Shown: piece after piece, positions 1 through 5,787 of the stretch
Layout: every line of letters begins with the position of its first letter
How positions within the stretch are numbered: position 1 is the first letter of the stretch
Assembly (NCBI GenBank): GCA_009786775.1
Contig: WQRL01000063.1
Location: 1 to 8,353, forward strand
From: Oscillospiraceae bacterium
GTDB taxonomy: Bacteria > Bacillota > Clostridia > Oscillospirales > Oscillospiraceae
DNA: 8,353 bases
Reading direction: 5' to 3'
Translations under genes and position numbers: made by a program
Notes under the pieces: generated by a model
The model's input: the letters and a program-made list of their open reading frames with translations, nothing else
Database searches by the model: none
What the model was told of the DNA's origin: nothing

Positions 1-228
1 TTCATTGCGCTTGATGATGAATCTGCGATCTTTGGGGAATGCAAGTGGACCGGCTCGCCGGTTGGCGAAGCCACACTTGACGAGCTCATCCGTAAATCCA
101 AGCTGTTTCCCCAATATACACAGAAACGCTATGCCCTCTTTTCAAAATCGGGATTTACGGATTCGCTGAAAAAGAATACTGAAACAAACTGCGATGTTTT
201 GCTCATCAGTGTTGATGACATGTTTTAA
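1..228 (+). CDS. C-terminal fragment of a DUF234-type AAA ATPase
   Basis: The open frame runs from base 1 to a TAA at 226-228, giving the last 75 residues of a protein whose start lies outside the window. The fragment contains FGECKW followed by a helix-rich stretch and YALFSKSGFTDSLK. This pattern is typical of the C-terminal DUF234 domain of the archaeal/bacterial AAA ATPase family, where the E-x-K triad belongs to a PD-(D/E)XK nuclease-like fold. These ATPases are widespread in anaerobes, and their cellular role is poorly defined; a defence or mobile-DNA role is only suspected. The ATPase core with Walker motifs would lie upstream and cannot be checked. The gene converges on the next one with a 12-nt gap, and I see no hairpin terminator between them. 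Family call is fairly sure, function is not. Confidence 0.72.
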   Translation, partial: FIALDDESAIFGECKWTGSPVGEATLDELIRKSKLFPQYTQKRYALFSKSGFTDSLKKNTETNCDVLLISVDDMF

Positions 229-240
229 CCCCTGCCCCTA

Positions 241-651
241 CTACAAATCTTGTGCGCTCATTTTCTCTAAGTCACGCAGGCGCTTATGCTTGCCCCGGCA
301 GCCTGCATAGATGAAAATGAGTATTACAGTGGGAATGTTCATGAGCAGGAAGGTGTATACCGCCGTGAGCACAACCGCAGCCACATCGGCTCTGCCCGGC
401 TGCAAAACCGTCTGATAAATTATTTCACCATTGACCGCAAGCGTCTGTACACCCGAACCGGGGACCACCATAAACAGCAGCTGAGCGAGAACCACTGCCA
501 AAGATATCAGCAAAAACACCCCAGGCAAAATCAGCCCGGGCCATTTGCTGTCTTTTTTAGACAAAAACACCTGCAAAATCACTGCCCCTACACAAATCAG
601 CGCAAAAATAACCAGTGACCCCAGCACAACCATTGTACGCGCTCCGTCCAT
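241..651 (-). CDS. Small three-segment membrane protein, partner of the adjacent regulator
   Basis: Predicted 136-residue integral membrane protein of unknown function. Three hydrophobic segments are visible, at about residues 8-30, 38-63 and 88-117. A short basic loop (SKKDSK, 31-36) and a basic tail (RGKHKRLRDLEK, 119-130) both suggest cytoplasmic sides, which puts the N-terminus and the 64-87 loop outside. No enzymatic motif is seen. The ATG at 649-651 follows the stop codon of the upstream regulator gene by a single base, with a G-rich stretch (GGGGGTGCAG) before it, so translation is very probably coupled. A small DUF2089-like regulator followed by a short membrane protein is an arrangement I know from Clostridia. 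The membrane protein may sense or control the regulator, but that is inference. Confidence 0.75.
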   Translation of the reverse strand: MDGARTMVVLGSLVIFALICVGAVILQVFLSKKDSKWPGLILPGVFLLISLAVVLAQLLFMVVPGSGVQTLAVNGEIIYQTVLQPGRADVAAVVLTAVYTFLLMNIPTVILIFIYAGCRGKHKRLRDLEKMSAQDL

Positions 652-652
652 A

Positions 653-949
653 TTACTGCACCCCCATTTTCTTATACTCTGAAATCAAAATTTTAGCAGT
701 GTCGAAGTCTATCTTATCATTTACCACAAGCCTCTTTACAAGAGCGACAAAAGGCTCATTGGACACATCATCACTGATTTGAATTTTCGAAATCAGCTTA
801 TCCAGACGCAAACGCACAGTCGGGTATGTCACACCATAATGCTTCGCCATCTCCTTGAGCGAACCCGATGCCAATACAAACTTCTTCATAAAGGCGACAT
901 CCTCATCCTCCAAATTTGCCATCCACTCAGGAACTATTTCAATAGCCAT
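653..949 (-). CDS. DUF2089-like helix-turn-helix regulator
   Basis: Small 98-residue DNA-binding protein. The segment GSLKEMAKHYGVTYPTVRLR (residues 29-48) followed by LDKLI is a clear helix-turn-helix of the DUF2089 type, preceded by an acidic helix with PEWMANLEDED. Usual DUF2089 proteins carry an N-terminal zinc ribbon with cysteine pairs; this one has none, so it is a short form. I choose the ATG at 947-949 rather than a start 36 bases further out, because AGGAGGG lies at 957-963, seven bases before that ATG, and the longer start would place coding sequence over the ribosome site. The gene is first in a two-gene unit with the membrane protein. Its promoter contains several copies of a TTTAAC/GTTAAA box, so autoregulation is likely but not shown. 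Confidence 0.8.
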   Translation of the reverse strand: MAIEIVPEWMANLEDEDVAFMKKFVLASGSLKEMAKHYGVTYPTVRLRLDKLISKIQISDDVSNEPFVALVKRLVVNDKIDFDTAKILISEYKKMGVQ

Positions 950-962
950 CCTCAAACCCTCC

Positions 963-1033
963 TTTAACAAAATTAAGTTTAACATTTAATAAAGTTAAAG
1001 TCAATAATAAATTTTAACTTCATTTTATTTAAC
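963..1033. repeat. Five TTTAAC/GTTAAA boxes overlapping the promoter (candidate operator)
   Basis: The plus strand has TTTAAC at 963-968, 978-983, 1013-1018 and 1028-1033 and the inverse GTTAAA at 994-999. Two pairs are spaced 15 bases start to start. The boxes at 992-999 and 1013-1020 extend to a perfect 8-bp inverted repeat (AAGTTAAA / TTTAACTT) with a 13-base spacer. The -35 hexamer begins at the inner edge of one arm, and the -10 overlaps another box. This layout suits binding by the small regulator itself. The region is AT-rich, so some repetition could be chance. Confidence 0.45.
976..1004 (-). promoter_or_regulatory. Sigma-A-type promoter of the regulator/membrane-protein unit
   Basis: Reading the minus strand, TTGACT (999-1004) and TAAACT (976-981) are separated by exactly 17 bases, close to the TTGACA/TATAAT consensus. 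The predicted start of transcription is near 969, leaving a leader of about 20 nt with the AGGAGGG ribosome site at 957-963. Confidence 0.6.
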
Positions 1034-1214
1034 ACGCCTGTTACGGTACAGGCCCGCCCGATTTAGATGCCTTTACAGATTTGCATCTCGCCCAAAACAA
1101 CAAAAGTGTTGGGAAATAGATTATATCGCTACAGCCGAAAAAAATATCAGCTAACTTGCTATACATTTGTAGCACAACTTACCTAAATCAGCCGATGAAA
1201 ATGGTTCATCCACA
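1034..1214. other. Gene-free spacer with weak hairpins
   Basis: No coding region is supported here. Three small foldable stretches are visible: CCTGT/ACAGG at 1037-1052, AGATGC/GCATCT at 1065-1088, and CCCAA/TTGGG at 1091-1113. None is followed by a convincing T-run, so I do not call them terminators. The spacer lies between the regulator promoter and the terminator of the S-layer-type gene. Confidence 0.4.
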
Positions 1215-1260
1215 AAACGCTGTACCGAAACCCCTGTCGCGGGAATTCGGTACAGCGTTT
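1215..1260 (-). terminator. Hairpin terminator of the SLH protein gene
   Basis: A perfect 15-bp inverted repeat, AAACGCTGTACCGAA at 1215-1229 and its complement at 1246-1260, encloses a 16-base loop in which CCC and GGG can also pair. It lies 45 bases beyond the stop codon of the 750-residue protein. Read on the minus strand the stem runs into TTTTG, a short T-run; on the plus strand it runs into GTTTGTT. It best fits termination of the minus-strand gene, possibly with weak activity in both directions. Confidence 0.7.
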
Positions 1261-1304
1261 GTTGCGGATTCATTTATGCGCTATGCAAATCCTAAAACAG
1301 CCTA

Positions 1305-3557
1305 CTAAACAAGGTCAAGCAGCCGCATCATTGTGACTATGCTTTGCTCTCTTGTGTAGTCAGCCGAAGAGCCAAACATAAATCCCGACTGACCATCTAT
1401 TGTATATCCGGATGAGCCTGTCATAATTCCTGCTGCTTGCACCTGTCCGATAGCATCAACCGCCCAACTCGGGAACATGCGGTAATCTAAGAAGTTCGGT
1501 GTACTTCTTGGCAGAGGATTTCCGACAGCGTTTGCTAAGTTGACGAGCATTACCGCAGCTTCGGCTCTGGTCAGGTTTCTGTTTGGATCGAAGTTATTGT
1601 TGCCCACCCCTTGCAGCACGCCAATGTGTGCAGCCTTTTGTACATTTACATCGCTTGTGTCCGCAAACACAACACGGCCCGTGATTGTGCCACGCTGTCT
1701 TTCATAAAATGCCACAGCAAGTGCCGCAAACTCTGCGCGGGTTATGGCTTGGGTGTAATATGACCTCAAATTTTGGGGCACTATTCCTAAATCAATCGCG
1801 GCTCTCACTTGCTCCCTCGCCCAACCCGAGGGGTCGTGAGAGGCGACAGTCGCACCTTGAACCCTGCCCATCTCATCAAGCGAGGGCCTGTCGCGACCGG
1901 CAAAGTAGGCATATGGATACCACGCAGGTGCGCTGCTCCATGATATTTGCCTCGCTTCTTCGTGAAGTCTCGCGTCTTGGTTAAGACCTCCAAGCAGTCT
2001 GTGTGTATCATGTAATGATGTCGCCCACAAATGCTGCTCCCCGAGCAAGTAATTTATCACCATAAACAAGTTGTGTGCCGTGAGCAGCGCCGCTTCAGAG
2101 TACTGATTATTTGTGCGGCCTTGGGTTATTATTTGCCCATATGCACCGCGCAAAGCCTGAATTATTCCCTCTTGGGCAAAGATGCGGTCAGCGGAATCCG
2201 AACCCATACGGTTTAATACCAAAGGAACCTTTACCAAAGTGCCAATTCCTTTTATCCCGGCAAACGCATCTATTCCCTTTGATATTGCTTCATGTAATAT
2301 TTTTTCGCCTGCATCTAAGGTTGCGACGACTCCATAAAGATAGATGAATTCATCATTTAGCCTATTGTATATTACTGACCGCACTGCTGCTTGCAGGTTT
2401 GAGTCAGTAGTGTTATCGTGAATCATCCACAGCATTGTCAGCTGTTCGGCCGCAAGCTGCATATCCGGACTGAGCCCGCCGCTCAACCCTGCAACAATTT
2501 TCCACGCTGAGTAAACTTTGCCGAGTGCTGGAATCATGCCTATCCAAGCATCTCTCATAGCATCATGCCGCTCTAAGTGGGTATTGCTGCGTCCGTCAAG
2601 CAACGCTTCCAATGTGCGAACATAGGCATATTGCATTCTCACATTATTGCCGCTTTGACTTCCTCTTGTAAGCTCAATTGCACGGGTGTAGTTTCCAAAA
2701 GGCCTCGTGCTATGGTTTGTCCTTATTATCATATTAAACATCTGCCTGGCTGCGGGCGAAAATCCGGCGATGTCATTTAGGGTTATGTTCTCGTTATTTG
2801 TAGGTGGTTGCACAGCAGGAGGCAAATCCTGTCCCATGCCCGGCGGAAAACTTCGTTGCCCGTCAATGGTAAGGCGATAAGGTTGATCGGTGAAGGCAGC
2901 GTGATCGCCCCAAAGCTCCGCACTCCTTGCCGAGGCTCCGGAGGGTGCCGTAAGGACTAGCCTATAACCCGGTAGAAGTGTCGGCCTACGAGCAATGGCG
3001 GTGCCTCCGCTATGCCTGTCGCCGCTTGGACTAAATATCTCATATCTCTCCATCCTGCCGCCGGGAATGCTGGCCCCCAAAAGTATCCAGTCTATACGAG
3101 CCGTATGCTCAGTCCTGTTAGTAAACCCTGCAGAAGCACCTGGGCCAATAATCTCCACATAAAAAACAGGCGTTTGCAATCTTTGCACTACAAAAACATC
3201 TAAATTTATTTCTGCTGTAATTGCGCTACCCTCACGCAATTCGATAACCAACTTGCCGTCACGTGATATATTTTGTTGCACAAAATGCGCAAGAGATGAG
3301 TTTCTGCCTCTGCCGGTGCCAGAAGAATTTTGCCTAACAGCACGACCCGTATCGTTATATACTATAAAGTCAATGGACGCGGAATTATCCCCTATAATTG
3401 TCAACCGCTGTGTCCTGTCAGAGGTATTGCGAAACTCCCAGACCTCGCCGACGCGCATAGTCACAAGCTCCGTTGTAGCAGCCATCACACCCGTAGGCGC
3501 AACAAACGAACTAATGATAACCAGTGCAAGTAAAATGCCAATAATCCTTTTCTTCAA
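1305..3557 (-). CDS. Secreted cell-wall protein with three C-terminal SLH repeats
   Basis: 750-residue exported protein. Residues 1-26 form a signal peptide (MKKR, hydrophobic core, cleavage expected after GVMA). Residues about 30-125 and 128-232 are two beta-rich blocks that look like copies of each other (F-x-N-x-[ST]-[DE]-x-T-x-R at 42-51 and 145-154). A proline-rich linker follows (237-252), then a long mostly helical region (about 257-570) that I do not recognise. The C-terminus has three SLH repeats, near 579-618, 632-676 and 689-747, with the typical ITRAEF, LTRAEA and YTREQS motifs; SLH repeats anchor proteins to pyruvylated secondary cell-wall polymer. No catalytic motif was found. 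The start is TTG at 3555-3557, ten bases after AGGAGG (3568-3573); no in-frame ATG lies nearby. The gene stands alone between its own promoter region and terminator. It could be an S-layer or surface structural protein; the ligand or partner is unknown. Confidence 0.85.
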   Translation of the reverse strand: MKKRIIGILLALVIISSFVAPTGVMAATTELVTMRVGEVWEFRNTSDRTQRLTIIGDNSASIDFIVYNDTGRAVRQNSSGTGRGRNSSLAHFVQQNISRDGKLVIELREGSAITAEINLDVFVVQRLQTPVFYVEIIGPGASAGFTNRTEHTARIDWILLGASIPGGRMERYEIFSPSGDRHSGGTAIARRPTLLPGYRLVLTAPSGASARSAELWGDHAAFTDQPYRLTIDGQRSFPPGMGQDLPPAVQPPTNNENITLNDIAGFSPAARQMFNMIIRTNHSTRPFGNYTRAIELTRGSQSGNNVRMQYAYVRTLEALLDGRSNTHLERHDAMRDAWIGMIPALGKVYSAWKIVAGLSGGLSPDMQLAAEQLTMLWMIHDNTTDSNLQAAVRSVIYNRLNDEFIYLYGVVATLDAGEKILHEAISKGIDAFAGIKGIGTLVKVPLVLNRMGSDSADRIFAQEGIIQALRGAYGQIITQGRTNNQYSEAALLTAHNLFMVINYLLGEQHLWATSLHDTHRLLGGLNQDARLHEEARQISWSSAPAWYPYAYFAGRDRPSLDEMGRVQGATVASHDPSGWAREQVRAAIDLGIVPQNLRSYYTQAITRAEFAALAVAFYERQRGTITGRVVFADTSDVNVQKAAHIGVLQGVGNNNFDPNRNLTRAEAAVMLVNLANAVGNPLPRSTPNFLDYRMFPSWAVDAIGQVQAAGIMTGSSGYTIDGQSGFMFGSSADYTREQSIVTMMRLLDLV

Positions 3558-3567
3558 CGTATCAAAT

Positions 3568-3573
3568 CCTCCT
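3568..3573 (-). promoter_or_regulatory. Ribosome binding site that fixes a TTG start
   Basis: AGGAGG on the minus strand, ten bases before the TTG at 3555-3557. An in-frame TTA (leucine) codon and then the Shine-Dalgarno itself precede the start, and the signal peptide follows directly, so TTG is the only sensible start. The spacing is slightly long and the start codon weak, which would moderate translation. Confidence 0.7.
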
Positions 3574-3603
3574 AAAATTCTTTGTCACAGCGGTCACACC
3601 TCC

Positions 3604-3635
3604 GGCATTTCGCATTGGAAAAGCGGGCATTTCGC
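3604..3635. repeat. Direct repeat in the leader of the SLH gene
   Basis: GGCATTTCGC occurs at 3604-3613 and again at 3626-3635, 22 bases apart, about two turns of the DNA helix. It lies between the probable promoter and the ribosome site of the SLH gene, a position suited to a regulator-binding site. Confidence 0.4.
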
Positions 3636-3646
3636 GCCTGTGCAGA

Positions 3647-3652
3647 AGTATA
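3647..3652 (-). promoter_or_regulatory. Possible -10 element of the SLH gene
   Basis: TATACT on the minus strand matches the -10 consensus in five of six positions. The -35 position 17 bases upstream is poor (CACTTT) and falls on the foot of the hairpin at 3672-3706. The start of transcription would be near 3640, giving a leader of about 80 nt. Support is weak. Confidence 0.3.
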
Positions 3653-3671
3653 ATAGGAGGCCATAAATAAA

Positions 3672-3706
3672 AGTGCGCAGGGGCAAAAATGCCTTGCCTA
3701 CGCACT
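3672..3706 (-). terminator. Intrinsic terminator of the minus-strand RNA unit
   Basis: Arms AGTGCGCAGG (3672-3681) and CCTACGCACT (3697-3706) pair, then GGCA/TGCC closes an AAAA loop after a three-base bulge. Read on the minus strand the stem is followed by TTTTATTTAT, a good U-tract. The one imperfect position (3678/3700) is a G-U pair in minus-strand RNA but a C-A mismatch in plus-strand RNA, so the minus direction is favoured. Confidence 0.75.
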
Positions 3707-3919
3707 AAAATTTTAATTTCAGCGTTTGTACACGGCAAACAAAACCAAACACCGCAACAAACTCAGCCTTGAAAACCCTGTGATAAATGGGTATACTGAT
3801 ACCGTCGTAGTGGCGGATATTTCCGTGTTTGTAGGCAGTTTCTTTAAGGTAGACCCTACATTCGCCGTGTGGTGGTGAGACACCCCACGGTCGCTGCGAC
3901 ACTCATTATGGCCTCGCAT
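3672..3919 (-). ncRNA. Candidate structured non-coding RNA, about 250 nt
   Basis: A self-contained minus-strand unit: promoter at 3926-3954, predicted transcript start near 3919, intrinsic terminator at 3672-3706. Between them lie hairpins at 3865-3890 (nine pairs with one mismatch), 3831-3859 (GTAGG/CCTAC closing a larger loop), 3814-3825 (CGGA/TCCG with a four-base loop) and 3790-3803 (GGTAT/ATACC with a four-base loop). Two overlapping open frames of 65-66 codons cross it, but the first ATG falls at the predicted transcript start with no ribosome site, and the other frame needs a GTG and ends inside the terminator stem. I therefore favour an RNA. The hydropathy and composition of the frames look unlike a protein. 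It may be a known broadly conserved Bacillota RNA (the raiA motif is one candidate by size and host range), but I could not confirm a match from memory. Confidence 0.55.
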
Positions 3920-3925
3920 ACACGC

Positions 3926-3954
3926 ATAATATCATATGCTCGCCTGCAATACAA
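3926..3954 (-). promoter_or_regulatory. Promoter of the minus-strand RNA unit
   Basis: On the minus strand TATTAT (3926-3931, five of six matches) is preceded at 17 bases by TTGTAT (3949-3954, the TTG core conserved). Upstream, TGCCTTTT occurs twice, 11 bases apart (3970-3977 and 3981-3988), one helical turn, which could be an accessory binding site. Confidence 0.5.
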
Positions 3955-4023
3955 GCAAAATTAAGAGACAAAAGGCAGGTAAAAGGCAAGAACGTTACAA
4001 ATGGGTGATTATTCTTGTGATTT

Positions 4024-4058
4024 GACAGGGAAGTTGCTTAAATTCGCAACACCCTGTC
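4024..4058 (+). other. Strong hairpin in the RNA-rich spacer, role unclear
   Basis: GACAGGG (4024-4030) pairs with CCCTGTC (4052-4058), and GTTGC (4033-4037) with GCAAC (4046-4050), around an eight-base loop. On the plus strand TATTTACTTG follows, a poor T-run; on the minus strand no T-run follows. It may be a weak terminator or part of a transcript leading into the structured element downstream. The rest of 3955-4124 shows no gene. Confidence 0.4.
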
Positions 4059-4124
4059 TATTTACTTGCCCCAGATCCTTTCTTGCTAAACCTCTGACTG
4101 CATATTAGGCGGTGCAGTGCGCAC

Positions 4125-4284
4125 AGACCAGTCGGACATGGGTGTTGCTCTGGGGGAAAGTGGGGCGGCCGCAGTCCTGGAACACAAATTTCGCAAGAAC
4201 TCCAAGCCTCCGCCAAGGTAGACGTGACTGACGAAGGCCGCCCCGCTTTTTCACAGAGCATCACCCGTGTCCGACGGATGGTTT
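4125..4284 (+). ncRNA. Candidate rod-shaped structured RNA with a 40-position helix
   Basis: Positions 4131-4170 pair with 4236-4275 in register: of 40 positions, 38 pair and only two fail (4145/4261 and 4153/4253). Four of the pairs are G-U (4139/4267, 4155/4251, 4156/4250, 4161/4245) and would be C-A mismatches in minus-strand RNA, which points to transcription in the plus direction. A further AGACCA/TGGTTT helix (4125-4130 with 4279-4284) closes the base after a three-base bulge. The 65-base apex (4171-4235) holds a five-pair CAGTC/GACTG stem. A possible -10 (TATTAG, 4103-4108) lies just upstream with no good -35. No clear T-run terminator follows. It resembles 6S RNA in overall rod shape and size, but I see no SRP, RNase P, tmRNA or T-box sequence signature. 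Its identity is unknown. Confidence 0.5.
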
Positions 4285-4359
4285 AGACTGATAGTTTAGA
4301 TATCTCTAAGCCCCCACACCCTTACGCATTTTTATCTGGTTTTCAAAATAAAGCTATAG

Positions 4360-4365
4360 TATACT
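4360..4365 (+). promoter_or_regulatory. Probable -10 element before cca
   Basis: TATACT lies 29 bases before the cca start codon, within the palindromic stretch CTATAGTATACTAT. The -35 position 17 bases upstream (TGGTTT, 4337-4342) is a poor match. The predicted leader is about 23 nt and includes GAGG at 4384-4387, seven bases before the ATG. From 4285 to here the sequence shows only a five-pair TTAGA/TCTAA hairpin. Confidence 0.4.
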
Positions 4366-4394
4366 ATCTGCACTAATGAAAACGAGGCAGCGAT

Positions 4395-5744
4395 ATGAAA
4401 ATCCCGGAAGACGTAGAATATATAATTGAAACCCTTGAGACGCACGGCCATGAAGCCTACGCAGTAGGAGGCTGTGTCCGTGATATAGTTATGGGCAAAA
4501 CCCCCAAGGACTGGGACATCTGCACATCTGCGCTGCCCGGGCAGACCGCCGCCGCATTTGAAAGCAAACGCATCTTTGAAACCGGCCTAAAACATGGTAC
4601 AATAACCCTTAGATTAAATGGCAGAAACTACGAGATAACAACATTTCGGACAGACGGCCCCTATCTCGACAACCGCCGGCCTGACCGCGTTGAATTTGTC
4701 CGAAATCTGGAACAGGACTTGGCACGCAGGGACTTCACAGTTAACGCCCTAGCGCTTCACCCCCAAACGGGCATTACAGACTGCTTCGGCGGAATTGAAG
4801 ACATAAAAAGCAAGACCATTCGCTGTGTCGGAGACCCTGTGAAACGCTTTGAAGAGGATGCCCTGAGGATTATGCGTGCACTAAGATTTGCCTCTGTTCT
4901 TGGCTTTCAAATCGAACCCGAAACCGCAACCGCCATCGCAGGCAATAGGCAGCTACTGAAAAATATCTCCGCCGAGCGGATTGCTGCCGAGCTCAATTTA
5001 CTGCTCACGGGGGCATATGCCGGCACAGTGCTAACCGAATACAGCACCGTCCTGGCAGTAATCATCCCTGAAATACTCCCCATGATTGGATTTGAGCAAA
5101 ACACCCCCTACCATAACCTTGACGTCTGGGGGCACACAGTAAAGAGCGTAACGCATGCCCCTGAGGACATAATTTTGCGCCTGACAATGCTTTTGCATGA
5201 CATCGGCAAACCAAACTGCTATACTTACAGTGGGGGAAAAGGCCATTTTCACGGCCACCAAGCTGTAAGCGAAGAAATGTCCCGAAAAATTCTTCTGAGC
5301 CTAAAATACGACAATTCCACAATCGGAACCGTCACAACCCTTGTTAAACACCACGATGCAGAGATAACCCTGACACATAAGAGCCTGCGCCGTTGGCTAA
5401 ACCTCATAGGCGAAGAAAACTTGCGAAGGTTGATTCAAGTGAAAAAAGCCGATATAATGGCTCAAGCAGATTTAATCGCACCGAACGTGCCGCGCAGGCA
5501 TGAGCGTCTTGAGAAGCTGGCTAAAGCATCGGAGCTTATAGACGAAATATTCTTGCAGCAGCAGTGTTTCTCCCTTAAAGACCTCGCCGTTGACGGCAGG
5601 GATCTAATTGCCGCCGGCATCCCGGAGGGCGCAGAGATAGGCAAAACTCTCAGCACCTTGCTAGACATGGTGATTGACGGAGAGCTTGAAAATAAACGCG
5701 AGATACTGTTAAATCATGTAAATCACGCCACAGCACAAAAATAA
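4395..5744 (+). CDS. cca: CCA tRNA nucleotidyltransferase with HD domain
   Basis: 449-residue class II nucleotidyltransferase that adds or repairs the 3'-terminal CCA of tRNAs in the cytoplasm, using CTP and ATP. The head domain shows GGCVRD (25-30) and the metal-binding aspartates of KDWD (D39, D41), followed by RRDFTVNA (111-118) and the nucleotide-selecting EDALR (154-158). An HD phosphohydrolase-type domain follows, with H240, H247, HD at 268-269 and HFHGH (284-288). The C-terminal DLAVDGRDLIAAG and EIGKTL segments (396-420) are typical of bacterial CCA enzymes. Length and domain order are normal. A poly(A) polymerase is the alternative in this superfamily, but the HD domain and tail favour the CCA enzyme. 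The ATG has GAGG seven bases upstream. Forty-three bases without a terminator separate it from the next gene. Confidence 0.93.
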   Translation: MKIPEDVEYIIETLETHGHEAYAVGGCVRDIVMGKTPKDWDICTSALPGQTAAAFESKRIFETGLKHGTITLRLNGRNYEITTFRTDGPYLDNRRPDRVEFVRNLEQDLARRDFTVNALALHPQTGITDCFGGIEDIKSKTIRCVGDPVKRFEEDALRIMRALRFASVLGFQIEPETATAIAGNRQLLKNISAERIAAELNLLLTGAYAGTVLTEYSTVLAVIIPEILPMIGFEQNTPYHNLDVWGHTVKSVTHAPEDIILRLTMLLHDIGKPNCYTYSGGKGHFHGHQAVSEEMSRKILLSLKYDNSTIGTVTTLVKHHDAEITLTHKSLRRWLNLIGEENLRRLIQVKKADIMAQADLIAPNVPRRHERLEKLAKASELIDEIFLQQQCFSLKDLAVDGRDLIAAGIPEGAEIGKTLSTLLDMVIDGELENKREILLNHVNHATAQK

Positions 5745-5787
5745 AGGCAAGTACCGAAACAAACACAAGATTAGGAGAAGAGTCGAA

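Noticed and set aside
286..618. Plus-strand open frame of 110 codons opposite the membrane protein gene
   Set aside because: Rich in H, N, Q and R as expected for the reverse of a hydrophobic coding sequence; no ribosome site.
1034..1120. Small hairpins as terminators of the regulator unit
   Set aside because: They lie upstream of that unit's promoter, are short, and lack a T-run.
3253..3666. Plus-strand open frame of 137 codons opposite the start of the SLH gene
   Set aside because: It lies antisense to the signal peptide and first beta block of a well-supported gene and shows no recognisable protein features.
3705..3919. Two overlapping minus-strand frames of 65 and 66 codons
   Set aside because: One begins at the predicted transcript start without a ribosome site; the other needs a GTG start and stops inside the terminator stem. 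Recorded as an RNA instead, though a small protein is not fully excluded.
4022..4050. TTGACA at 4022-4027 as the -35 of a plus-strand promoter
   Set aside because: No acceptable -10 lies 15-19 bases downstream, and the hexamer is part of the 4024-4058 hairpin.
4058..4264. Minus-strand open frame of 68 codons across the rod-like element
   Set aside because: It is mostly the complement of the long helix, has no ribosome site or protein-like pattern, and the wobble evidence favours a plus-strand RNA.
4125..4284. Signal recognition particle RNA, RNase P RNA or tmRNA
   Set aside because: The GGAAG/GCAGC apical motif of SRP RNA, the GAGGAAAGTCC core of RNase P RNA and the TTCGA/CCA end of tmRNA are all absent.
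4110..4394. T-box or other riboswitch controlling cca
   Set aside because: No T-box sequence (AGGGTGG-type) and no terminator/antiterminator pair before the start codon; the long helix ends more than 100 bases before cca.
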